DNA of 64,000 nt, from assembly GCA_965112735.1 (NCBI GenBank), contig OZ218965.1, positions 868,001-932,000 of the forward strand. Direction: 5' to 3'. This DNA comes from Phaeosaccion multiseriatum. Lineage: Eukaryota > Ochrophyta, other classes. Positions 20,601 through 42,081 of this stretch are shown here, piece by piece. The stretch's first letter is position 1, and every line of letters starts with the position of its first letter. The notes below the pieces were generated by a model that did not search any database, was not told the DNA's origin, and worked only from the letters and a program-made list of their open reading frames with translations. The position numbers and the translations under genes are program-made.

Positions 20601-21466
20601 AGTGAAAAGGATACAGGTGCCTTCCTTGAGAAGGGGGTGGGAGTGCGGCCATTGGGGGCTTGGTTTATCTTCACTGGCATGGCTGGACGGTCGTCTGTTT
20701 GGAGCGCTTAGTCGCCCGGCCGTTAAACTTTTTGTTTCCGGCATGTAGATAGGGGATTGATTGGGTTGGGGCGAGGGGATTGCCTTCTCGCACACTCATT
20801 GGTGGCAATGCTTCGAAAGACCTTCGCTTGCTTTGCTTCTGTGACTTTCCTGTCTCGGCTTCCTGTGGGGGTGACATTCGGGCTGCGGGCAGACAGACAT
20901 GCATTTAATCCATCTCAGCATCGCTGCTGAATCCAGCGGCTGAGATGGGCGGATGCGTGTGCGCCATTCCGGATACGGAATAGAGCACACACGCACCCGC
21001 GCTGTCTGTCGCAATGCCCTGCGCTCGCTTGGACCCCCCCCAAGGAGTCGAGACACACGAAACGAGCGGAGCAAGGTAGCGGAAGGGTGAGAGCTGAACC
21101 GCCAACAAGACGAGTTAAGTTTTGTGAAGCCCCCCCCCCCGTTGGGGGAGGAGAAGGACAAGATGGGCTTTATTTTTGTCGAGGTAGGAGGCCCAGCAGG
21201 AGGGAGAGGGCCTCCTTTCTTCTTATTTTGTTCCTTTTTTGTACACGATACAAATTATATTCAACTTTTTTTCCTTCATTATTATTTACTCTTTTCTCTT
21301 CTTCAGTACATACATTTCTAAAATTACTTTTAATGAGTCTGCACACTGCACCTCCACGACGCTGAGACACTAGCTGCTCTCCTGGGACACACCACACGAA
21401 AAGGGTTCTCGTTGACTTACTGTCCCATTTTGGGCCTCCATTGGGAAGTATATTTCATTCATTAAA
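20601..21466. other. intergenic, repeat-bearing
   Basis: Apart from the dispersed repeat at 21044-21235 and an AT-rich stretch (21215-21330), nothing recognisable. It is the 3' flank of the beta-galactosidase gene, which ends at 21467. Confidence 0.4.
21044..21235 (+). repeat. dispersed repeat, copy 1
   Basis: About 190 bp closely resembling the reverse complement of 63815-63997. Shared landmarks: ggagtcgagacacacgaaac at one end, a C/G homopolymer block and a ggcccagcag motif in the middle, and attttgttc at the other end. Confidence 0.8.
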
Positions 21467-32460
<10,994 letters not shown>

Positions 32461-33694
32461 CTTCTCTTTTTAAGCTTTTGTAATGGGGGGTATATTTTTA
32501 TATTACACCCTTAAGTGCCATCTATGGTTGTCTAAAAGTAATGAGGGGGGGGAGGGGAATTGTAATTCAGAGTCACAGTTTGGCTGCATAATTTCAGTTC
32601 AAATTTCCTTTCCCATTTACTTTTCCCTACACCCTACAACTGTAGGGGCAATATGCGTAGTAGCGCGCACGATGGAAGGGCGGCTGCCGGGAAGGTGGTG
32701 ACGCCAGGAGCCAGGAGGGGGCAGGGTGCTGCTGTTTTCCGGGAGGAAATGACGCAGAAACAACTGGAGGAGCGAAGCCATCAGGGGCCCCACCGCGTGT
32801 ATCCAAACCCAGCCATACCCCCCCCCCTCCAGGTGCCCCCCGGTTATGTCCCACCTCGCTCCCCTCCAACTTGTTTGTTGGACCGCTCCTTCCCAACCTC
32901 GACCTACCCACCTGCTGCCGCCATAGAGCTACCTTCTCCGGCGGCGGGTGCGTCCACCCTAACCCGCCAATCCATCTATCCATACTCAGAAAGGTACGAT
33001 ATCTCATCCAGGGGGGGGAGCGGCGGGACGGAAACCCAAGGGATGGAAGCCTGCCTGAGCTGGTACGATCCTCTTCAGCCGTCCTCCTCGTTGTTCCTTC
33101 CCTTCGTAGAGGTCAGATCTTCAGATCTTCCATCGCGGCCACTCCCTTTTGCTCCGAGGACAACAAGGCACTACGGCGCGCCTCTCCGTTTCTCCTTATG
33201 ACGGAGTTAGTCCCTCCCACCAACAGGCAGAGCGGGAGTCCCACCCCTCTTCCTCCCCATCCTCGCCTTGGCCACGTAACAACCGGTACTGCCTCACCTC
33301 ACCTCACCCCGCCCTCCACGTGGCCGCCGGTCTGTGTGCCCGTCTAGTGTAGCCGAGGGAGGGAGAGAAGGCCAAGGGGGAGGGGGAGACTCGAGGAAGG
33401 AAAGGGGGGCTCTGCCGCTCCCTCCCTAGTCCTCCCCAGTGATGCCTCCTCAAGAGGGCCGCCTTAGCGGCCAGTACGCCGGGTCAGAGAGCAAGGGCAA
33501 GAGGAGGAGAAGAAGAGACTGGGTAACAGAGGCTCTTCCTTCTCCCCAGCGAGCCATCCCATACGTCAGGAGGAGCTTGGACCCCTCGCTCACGACTCGC
33601 TTCTGCTCTAGGGGGGGGGAGGGGCTCCGTGCCTTCGTGCCTGCTCACTACTCAGGAGGAGAAACAGGGAAGCAGCGCTGCCCCTTGACCTCCA
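32461..33694. other. intergenic region with LINE-tail fragment
   Basis: Promoter side of the beta-galactosidase gene and 3' side of the methyltransferase gene. About 32500-32545 matches the LINE-like 3' tail at 36350-36385 (minus sense: cattactttta, then gatggcactta). Open frames in 32650-33350 lack splice or family support. Confidence 0.5.
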
Positions 33695-36214
33695 TCACAG
33701 CCTATCCACGAGACCCACAAGTTCGCTCATGCCTCCGTCGCCGTAGCCTCGCCCCCCGCCTCCTCCTCCTCCTCCTCCTCCTCCTCCTCCTCCTCCTCCT
33801 CCTCCTCCTCCTCCTCCTCCTCCTCCTCCTCCTCCTCCTCCTCCTCCTCCTTCGGTCACACTGCTGTGGCGCGACCAGTCGATACCGCCGAAGAAGTCAT
33901 CAACACTTTCCCCCCCATCAATGCCAACCCGGTGGTCGTTGCTGTGCTGCGTGTGCTTGAACAGCGAAACCATCAGCTCCCCGTGGTTGGAGAAGCGAAA
34001 CGCCTTGCGATAGACCATCTCAAACGCGTTTGGAGACAGCAGTGTCCCTCCTCTGCCGCTCCTCTCCTCCGCCACAGCTCTTACGCTCCGGTCCTCTGCC
34101 TCACTACGAATGACCCCCCCTGAACCCACCCCTTGCGACGTGGTCATGAGAATTACGTAAGAGCCCGCCTGAAGCTTCCGCAGTCGCGTCTCCAAAGCCC
34201 CAAGCAGGATGCCCTCATCCAAGCCTTTGAGCCACGTGGCGTCAAAAAAGACCACGTCCCCGTCGATCCAGTCCGCAGACAAGAAGCTGTGCGGCGCAAA
34301 GGTCCATTTCCGCGTCGGCGTGCTGAGTACAGCTCCCGAGGAGCAAGTCGAGGAGGAGGTGGAGGCGCGGGACTCAGCAGGGGTTTGCTTTTGCACTTGT
34401 TCTTCCTTCACCTCGTGGCCCTCCGTCTTCGTCTCCGTCTTCGTCTCATTGTGCAATTGGAATTTGGCCTCGCCGTTGGTGGTGCAGGCACCGTTCCTGC
34501 TCTTCCCCTCTTCTTGGTGCTGCCCGTCGAGCGCCCCATTGTCGTTCTTCTCCTCATTCCTACCCTCCTTCTCCTGCTGCTCCTGCTTCTCCGGCTGGCC
34601 CTTCTCCTCCTCTTCCTCCTCTAGGCTGGCTTTGGTGGCCCTCCTGCAAGTGACGTCAGAGGCAGGGACAAGGGATAAGAAGCCCACGCAATGGACGTCA
34701 ATGCAGTGCCACACTGACCAGATCCCTCGCCCAGCAGATCCACGGACCAGCTCCCCCTCCCCCCCCCCATTGAGCTGTTGGCAGTAATCTTCAAGCGTCA
34801 CCAGGGGCAGACAAGACAACATGGAGGAACCGGCAGAACACCCCAACCCCACCCCCCACACGCTCACGCACACACGCACACACGCACACACGCACACACA
34901 CACACACAATCCATCAGCGAGCAGCACAGCACCTCAGGCCGGTGGAAAATGCCATCTTCGCTCTTGTGCTCTCTAGCCCCACAAGCCTCTGGAAGTCGTG
35001 CAGCAGCGCCGCACATAAGACGGCCCTGCCGCCGCTGCCACTCAGGTCGTAGAATATCTGAGAGGGAGGGAGGGAGGGAGGGGACAGGGAAGGAGGGAGG
35101 GAGGGAGAATGAGAGGCGGGGGAGCCGTCCCTGCCCGGAAACGGAAGCCCTCTCGTCTACTTTTGTGTCCTTCTCTTCCGATGCCTCCACCTGGCGCTAC
35201 AACACCACCCCACCCCCTCCTGCCCGGGGGGTCGGTCCTCTAACGATCGATACGTAATGTTACGTACCTTGAATCTGAAATCCTGGTGCTCGAGCTCGGC
35301 GATGATGAGGAGCATGGCCCCGAGGCCGATGAAACGCGCCCCGTCCTGTGACGGACAGACATACCGGGAACAGAAACGGAGGAAGGGAAGAGAGGGAAGG
35401 TTGTCAGAGACAAGCAGGCGACGAACTGATGGTAAGAGGAGGAGATGAGAGAGGGGGTGAGTGTCTACCTATCTCCCGCCCGCCCTCCTCGTCCACCGTC
35501 ACACCTCCCCTCCCGTGCCCCCCCACCTCAATTCTCCTCTCCTCCCTCTATAATACACTTATGTCTCTTCTCTCACCGTAACAAGCAAGTCACCTCACCT
35601 CATCGGGGACAATATCCAGGGCGTCCTCTGCGATCTTTTGCTCATCAAGCTCCTCCTGCATCACCTCGACGCCGTCCGGGAGTCGCATGACCCATCCCTC
35701 AATGTCCTCCTCTGCAGTGTACTCCTCTTGGCCATCCTCGTCGTCGTCAGCTTCATCATCCCCCTCTTCGTCGTCGAAGCCCGCGTGTCCACAATCAGCG
35801 CCTCCCTTGCGTCCTCCCTTTGTCCCATCGCCTGATAAGATGCCCTCGGTGCCCTCTTTCCCCTCCCCTTCCCCGAGTAGTCTCCGTCTGTCAGCCTGTC
35901 TGGCCGCCTCTTTCTTGCGCGCGGCGTAGTGCTGCTTCACAATCCGGCGAGCGGGCTTTTGTAGGGCCTTGTACCACCGAAAGCTCCTCGAAGCCTGAGC
36001 AACCAAATGAAACCGTCGTGAACAGTGTAGAGCAGAGTCTGTGAGAGGGGAAGAGGGGGACGGGAAAGGAGGGGAAGTTGCTCCCACAAGGGCACCGACA
36101 GGCTCCATTTCTAGCCCGGGGGGCTGCCAAGCACCCGCGCACCTTGACGTTCTGGTAGAAGTCCGTCTCGGGCAAGCCTCGCATGCCCCCCAAGAAGCCT
36201 TCGAGCTTCTCCAT
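33695..36214 (-). CDS. class I SAM-dependent methyltransferase-like protein (possibly DOT1-like)
   Basis: Five exons, 36214..36143, 35994..35599, 35345..35268, 35057..34933, 34643..33695, all phase-consistent, 539 residues. It starts MEKLEGFLGGM. A basic helix (VKQHYAARKKEAARQADRRR) and an acidic Asp/Glu stretch precede IFYDLSGSGGRAVLCAALLH, which resembles motif I of class I methyltransferases (usual D-x-G-x-G partly altered). It is followed by GLE, then after a long Glu/Lys/Gln insertion WIDGDVVFFDATWL and LRKLQAGSYVILMTT, resembling the post-motif strands of DOT1-type enzymes. The C-terminus has about 30 consecutive Gly from a (CTC)n run. The substrate is inference; a divergent protein or histone methyltransferase is one reading. 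Confidence 0.75.
33760..33850 (+). repeat. (CTC)n coding microsatellite (poly-Gly on minus strand)
   Basis: Pure ctc array inside the last exon of the methyltransferase-like gene, encoding the poly-Gly tract. Copy number should be polymorphic without breaking frame. Confidence 0.9.
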
Positions 36215-36369
36215 GCTGCTTCACCCTTTTCTCTCCATCATTTCAGGCGAGGCGTTTTTGGGTGAGGGAGGACGGGCTCTCTTTGCTCCTTTTAGTCATC
36301 ATGCCCTCTGAGGAGAGTCTTGGAGGGAGGATAACGAAATATACACCCTGAAGTGCCATCTATGATTGT

Positions 36370-37305
36370 CTAAGAGTAATGACGCAAACAGCCCTCGCAT
36401 AAGCCCTCATGTTCGGCCCCGTGCACGCCTAGCGGCCTAGGCCTATTTTGGAAAATTGCCCGGCCTAGCGAGGGCCGTAGGCCCTCGGCCTATTTATAGG
36501 CCGCCTAGGCGGCGGCCTAGGCGGGGGCCGGAGGCCCGCGGCCTAGGGCAGACGCCAACTAGGCGCAGGTCCAGGGCGGGAATATGCTCATCTGCCCCTG
36601 GGCTGGCCCGGAACCCGCCCAAGTGTCGTCAGTTTTAAGCAAATGTATTGCATGGGATAAGTGAGGAGTAGACTTGGTTCGTGTTGCCTCTTTCCGCCTC
36701 GCTGGCCCTACGAGGAGTGCAGGCCTACAGGTGTGCTGCTACCCACTGGCTGGGCGGCACCACGCACGCGCCCACGGTCACTGGGAGGCTGCCTAGAGGC
36801 GGGCTATGGTGGGCCGCCTAGGGCTGAAAAGTGAGCGGCCTAGAGCGGCCGGAGGCCGCCGGCCTTGGCCTATTTCGGCCGAAGGCCGAGCGGCCGAGCG
36901 GCCTAGAGCCTTGGCCGCTAGGCGTGCACGGGGCCGATCATGTCCAGGCAGATGTTCGTGCCCCCCAGCAGCCATGTGGGTGGCGAGTGTTTTGATAAAC
37001 ATCTGTGCTGACGGACCAAATGTCCCTTGCTGCTCCATCCCAAAAGGGACGAGATGATACCTCGTGGGGTCATAGTGAATGTCTCCATCCTGGCCCTCCA
37101 TGCCTCCATGTGGCACACCATAGGCAGCTACCTGAATACCTGGTGCGCTTGGCTGGTTGCTTCAGCCTTCTTGGCTGCCGCGAGTGCCTCCTTCGATGCC
37201 TTGGCCCGATTGGTAATGTTGGTGGCATCCGTGAGCGTGACGTCGATCATGAGGGACTTGTGGCCGTCCCCATATTCATGGTCGGATGGTGGAAGCTCAA
37301 ACAGA
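36370..37305 (-). pseudogene. 3' end of a degenerate non-LTR retrotransposon ORF
   Basis: Minus-strand reading gives HEYGDGHKSLMIDVTLTDAT and a Lys/Ala-rich stretch (NRAKASKEALAAAKKAEA). After a frameshift near 37135 follow RYHLVPFGMEQQGTFGPSA and an LATHMA tail. This layout (I-D-V-T, A-A-x-K-K, P-F-x-x-E-x-x-G-x-x-G) is typical of the region C-terminal to reverse transcriptase in LINE-type elements; the RT domain itself is absent. Removing the 527-bp TIR element at 36412-36938 and one copy of its target repeat restores continuity, and the frame then runs 13 codons to a stop at 36370-36372. Confidence 0.65.
36412..36938. mobile_element. 527-bp TIR element, GC-rich, non-autonomous
   Basis: Terminal inverted repeats of at least 24 bp (CGGCCCCGTGCACGCC... 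at 36414; reverse complement ending at 36936). A 4-bp target duplication CATG (36408-36411 and 36939-36942). The interior is dominated by palindromic ggcctaggcc-type words at both ends. No coding capacity. The outer TIR sequence (A/T)TCGGCCC and the 4-bp duplication match the MITE at 17538. Confidence 0.88.
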
Positions 37306-37636
37306 GAGAGAAGAGAATAGAAGGATTATCACGGTTATGCCCATATGCTTACAAATAAACGCATGGGCATCAGTTGTGCAAGATCCAAAAAAAAGGAAGG
37401 CCAAAATTTTGGGACGTTCGCGAAGAGAGGCCGGAGCAGTTGACGAGCAGCTCATCACCAACCAGTGGACGAGTTGGAGAAGTTGTCGAGGCAGGTCAAG
37501 GACGGGGCGTTCCCATACCGTGCCACAGCTCAACTTGTGCCCGCACTTGGCTGGTACTGGTGGTCACAAGCAAAGTATCGAGAGGCAGAGAAAGGGAAGA
37601 GAGGAGAGACAAGGGGGTGGTCACAGGAGGGCGTGC

Positions 37637-40600
37637 ATGTTCTCTGGCGGTATGATTTCCTCGCTGCTTCTGCTGCCCTTGGCAGCGTTGCTTTGCCTCC
37701 CTTGCCAGATCGCAGGGCAGGCCGAGTGCCAGCTGGGGGGTGCCTACTACTTTGGAGGGGAGAACCGGGACGATGCCATCGGATGGAGTCTGACAACCAA
37801 GGTAGGCGCACAGAGCCACAGGATGCAGGCAAACTTGGGGTTCACTGGCAGCTCGGGTTTTTCGTTTTTCGTTTCCCTGACTTCTCCCTTCCATCCACCA
37901 TCTCTGTTGTCTCCCTCAGGACTACTACGATGGCGCGGCCCCAGGTGGTAAGTCCCTTGCTCGGTTTGGGGTGTGTGTCTGCGTTGGTTGTTCGCCACAG
38001 TCTGCACCCAAACGGACGAAACGCCCATGCCTTCAACTTGTCTCTTCGCTCTTGTTCCCTCTCTCGCCTGCTGCTCTGCCTCGACTCATGCAGTGCCCCG
38101 ATGGTACGCCAAGCTGCAGTTGGCCGACACGGACCTCTGGCAGCGGAACCCTTACATCAGGTCCGTCTTCTTCGAGCGATACGATCCCGCCCTCAACTCC
38201 TGGTTACCGCTCTTCTCCTGGATGGGGGACTACGCAGTCAGAGACACCACCTTCCCCAGCGTCCCGCTAACCTTTGACGGAAGAACCAACCCGGGAGAGA
38301 TCCCAGATAACGACTTGATCGAGGGGAGCAACTCGGAACTCACATGGCGGGTCACCTTCCGCGGCGGATCATGCCCGCCGGGAACTACTTCGGTGCGTGA
38401 AGTAGGCAGGCAGGCAGGGAACTGGTTTGGGAGAGCTCTCCCTCTCTCTCTCCTCCCCCACCCCCACCTCATTTTGTCTCTCTCTCTCTGCCTGCCTCCC
38501 ACATGCTGAGGTTTGGGCGGACCGTTTTACCCAGCACATCCTCTCCTTTTTCCCCGCCCCATCAGAAATACGCCTCCCACCTCACAGTCTCGCGGCCTCA
38601 CCCCCCACCCCCCCCCCCTCCCCCTCTCTCTCCCTTCCCCTCTCCTCATCCTATGCATGTACTGTGGTCTGCGCTGCACCACCCCAGCCTGTGACCATGC
38701 CTCACTACGGCTTCACAGAGGGAGGGGTCGAGCACAGGGCGGTGGCAAGCGGTCTCTACCCGCCTCGCACTATGCCGGACTCTTTCCATTTTGCCGGAGC
38801 TCAGGACAATTCCCTGTGTGCCCCAGGGGGAATCTACGCCACCACTGCGAGCCAGGGACCAGATGGTGAGTGAGGGAGTGAATGAGGGAGAGAGAGAGAG
38901 TGCGTGAGGGAGAGAGAGTGCGTGAGTCATCCAGCCGTGGTGAGATGAAAGACAACACGATACTGACACACGAGCCTCCGCTACTCTCCTCCCCCCCCCC
39001 CCTTCCCGCCCCTCGCTCTTGGTCCGCCCGTGTACAGAGTGGATGGATTACATGAGGGCCACCAAGCTGCCGGATTGCCGCTGGCAGATCGACTTGAACC
39101 TGAAGGGGGACATTGTGAACCATCCTTACATGGAGTTCATCAGCATGCGATTTGCTCTGACAAATGGGGTCGAGTCGACTCGCCTACTTCTCCACTTCCC
39201 TGGTCAGTCCCTCAAGACCATCATCACGGAACGTGTGCCCTGTGACGTGGAGCATATGAACGTGCGCCTTCTCATCTTCTTCGACGAGCTCGACTCCACC
39301 TCTCTCATCAACGCCGACAACAGCTGCGGCGAGGGCCTTCCGCCGGTGATTCCCAACTTCTGTATCGGCGATGGCGTGCAGTACTCCGGGGCAGACTTCT
39401 TGGACGCGACAAGTGCGGAGTGTGAGAGTGGGCTGGGCTCGGATGGTGTGGAGGGCGTCGCTCCCACGCCCACGCCCACTCCCCCACCAGTAACCAGCGT
39501 CACCACTCCGGGGAGCGGTTACCAAGATGCTTGTGTCTGTAACGGCTTCGTGGGGCCCGTCAAGCAGCAGGTGTGTGGCAATGAGGAAGGGGGAAAGGCG
39601 GAAGATAAGCCTTACGTAATTATTGCTAAGGTGGTTTGTATATTGTCTCATGGCGAAGAGAGGGGAAGCGCCATCCTCTCTGCTGCCCGGACAGTGTGCA
39701 GAGAGAAGCTCAGCAGAGAGAGAGAGAGAGAGCGCTCGCGAGAACCAACCCCTTCACTGCGACTTACTTACTCCACCTCGCCGCCCCCCGCCCCCCCCCC
39801 TCCTCCTCCTCCTCCTCCTCCTCCTCCTCCTCCTCCGCCCCTCCTATCTCCTCAGTGCTTCGAAGACCCTGCTTGCGCCACCGGCGGCCTGGGCTGCTTC
39901 GGGGACAGCAACGGCCTCGACTGCCGCTTCTGTGGATGGGGCCCCTTCCCAGACTGCCCTGGATCCGCCACTGTCCAGCCCACCGCTGCGCCACGCACTG
40001 CCATACCCACTCCCACCCCTGCTGTAGTCACTCTCCAACCCTCCTCGAACCCCCCCGATGAGATTGGCACCGCACCAACGGGGCCACCTACGGCACCACC
40101 AACAGCAGCTCCGTCCGCGACGCCACCACCAACACGTACACCAACGCCTGCTCCTGTTGTGCCCGATGCGGGTGGTGCCCAGTGCCAGTGTAACGGCAGA
40201 CTCCCCAACGGCCAATCCGAGCAGGTATGTTGGTGATGGTGTGCAGTGAGGCCTTGCTGTAGCGCATCACCTTTGACACGCACTAGCAAGCGCTTGTGTG
40301 CTTGCGGAGTCCTCTCCGCCCACCCCCCCTCTCCAGCTCTTCCTCCCCGCCTCTTGGTTAACGAACGCCCCCACCCGCCCCCCCCCGCTGTTCTCTCGTG
40401 CTGTCGACTCTCCCCTCTCTCCTCTTCCCTCCACAGTGCTACGCTGACCCCTCTTGCGGAGTTTCGGGGAGCCAACTTGGGTGCTACACCGACCCCAACA
40501 GCGTCGCGTGTCGCTTCTGCGGTTGGGGGCCCTTCGTTGACTGCCCTCAGTCTTCAACCACCCCACCCACCGCTGCTCCACCAACAGCAGCACCAGTGGC

Positions 40601-41194
40601 AGCGCCAACAGCCGCACCAGTGGCAGCACCAACAGCGGCACCAGTAGCAGCGCCAACAGCAGCACCAGTAGCAGCACCAACAGCAGCACCAGTGGCAGCG
40701 CCAACAGCGGCACCAGTAGCAGCACCAACAGCGGCACCAGTAGCAGCGCCAACAGCGGCACCAGTAGCAGCGCCAACAGCGGCACCAGTGGCAGCGCCAA
40801 CAGCAGCACCAGTGGCAGCACCAACAGCGGCACCAGTAGCAGCACCAACAGCGGCACCAACAGCACCACCAACAGCAGCTCCAGTGGCGTCCGGCACCCC
40901 CTGCCTGTGCGAGGGCAGACTGCCCAACGGGGAGAAAGAACAGGTAAGGCCTGTGTTGCTTCACTGAGTGCTTGCTGTACTTGTACTGCTGTTGCTGCTG
41001 CTGCTGCTACTATATCTATTCCTTATTCTAAAGAGCATCTCCCTTCCCTCCATTGCTCCCTCGTCGTTCCCCCTTCATTCCTCTCGCAGTGCTATGCCGA
41101 CCCCACTTGCCCCGGGTTGGGTTGCTACACGGACTCAAACAACACCGTCTGTCGCTTCTGCGGTTACGGCCCCTTCGTCGAGTGCCCACAGTAG
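37637..41194 (+). CDS. secreted multi-module Cys-rich protein with PTAAP linkers
   Basis: Predicted extracellular protein of 727 residues. Exons: 37637..37801, 37920..37947, 38094..38392, 38688..38865, 39038..39570, 39856..40224, 40437..40943, 41090..41194; every phase fits. A signal peptide (SSLLLLPLAALLCLPCQIAG) is followed by an unrecognised domain (about 30-375) with scattered Cys. Then come three C-terminal modules: C-[FY]-x-D-P-x-C, LGC-[FY]-x-D, CRFCG-[WY]-GPF-x-[DE]-CP, joined by Pro/Thr/Ala linkers (PTAAPVAA about 15 times in the second) and a C-x-C-x-GRLPNG-x-x-EQ half. Each module begins at a phase-0 exon boundary. PTAAP linkers are common in heterokont secreted proteins and suggest O-glycosylation. 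Cell-wall or carbohydrate binding is possible but unproven. Confidence 0.88.
40573..40880 (+). repeat. coding minisatellite, (PTAAPVAA)n
   Basis: 24-bp units (gcaccaacagcagcaccagtggc, variable) in exon 7 of the Cys-rich protein gene, encoding the Pro/Thr/Ala linker. Synonymous variation between units shows it is not a very recent expansion. Confidence 0.9.
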
Positions 41195-42081
41195 GGCACG
41201 GAGCACCAACGGTACGGGATGGCAGCGGATGGCAGCGGTTATAACAGCGCCTCTCAAGGCCAGGGGATGGCAGCTTAGTAGTACGTAGCGCCTCCCGAGG
41301 CCAGAGGGGGGCGCGGATGGTTGGGCAGGCGGCTGAGCCGCTGAGCCGTCTTTTTGCGATAGAAAGCAATTCGGTACCGATCTCTTGCTGATTGGTACCA
41401 TCTCAATTTTTTTGTTTCCGTGCGACCTTGCGTCGTGCGGATCGGTGATATACATATATACATATTATAGAGGATGGAGTGAGAGACAGTGGCCTTGTGC
41501 CGCCTCTCTTGCGTCATCCCATGCACATACGAGAAGATTTTTGTATCATAATTTTACATTTCTATTTTTTTTTTGAAATTTTAATTTGAACGCATGAATG
41601 AATGGGTTGATTTAATTTTTTATTTGTTTTAATTGAGTGGGTTGAGTGGGTTTCCCAGTGGGCTCTAACACAGCCCTTAAGTGCTGCGAGTCTGCCTGCC
41701 TCACTGACTGACTGACTGACTGACTGACTGACTGACTGACTGACTGACTGACTGACTGACTGACTGACTGACTGACTGACAAGACTAACTGGTTATTCTG
41801 ATTTCTCCCAGTAATCAGGCCTGGCGCCGGCCGTAATCAATAATCAGGTTGGCTCGCACCAACCATAACCAATAATCCGGCCGGCGCCCCCCCCCCCCCC
41901 CAAGCCGATGGAAGACTGACTGAGTGACGGGCACCTCTCCCGCGGGCCTTGCCCACCCCCCGCATTTCCTTTCTCCCACCTTTCTTCTTGCTGCCCGAGC
42001 GTATAGCGAAAGCGCCACCTCCTTGCTGCTTGCCTTGTATTCACTAGTTCCATCCCCAGGGCAGAGGCAGGCAGGGAGACA
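41195..42081. other. convergent intergenic region with microsatellite and MITE-like remnant
   Basis: 3' flanks of two converging genes. (GACT)n at 41702-41780. At about 41807-41890 a sequence with taatcaggcctggcgccggcc resembles the reverse complement of the internal repeat of the MITE at 17538. It is AT-rich at 41525-41640. No gene. Confidence 0.6.

Noticed and set aside
32653-33347. Plus-strand ORFs upstream of the beta-galactosidase.
   Set aside because: No splice partners, family motifs or sensible composition; treated as intergenic.
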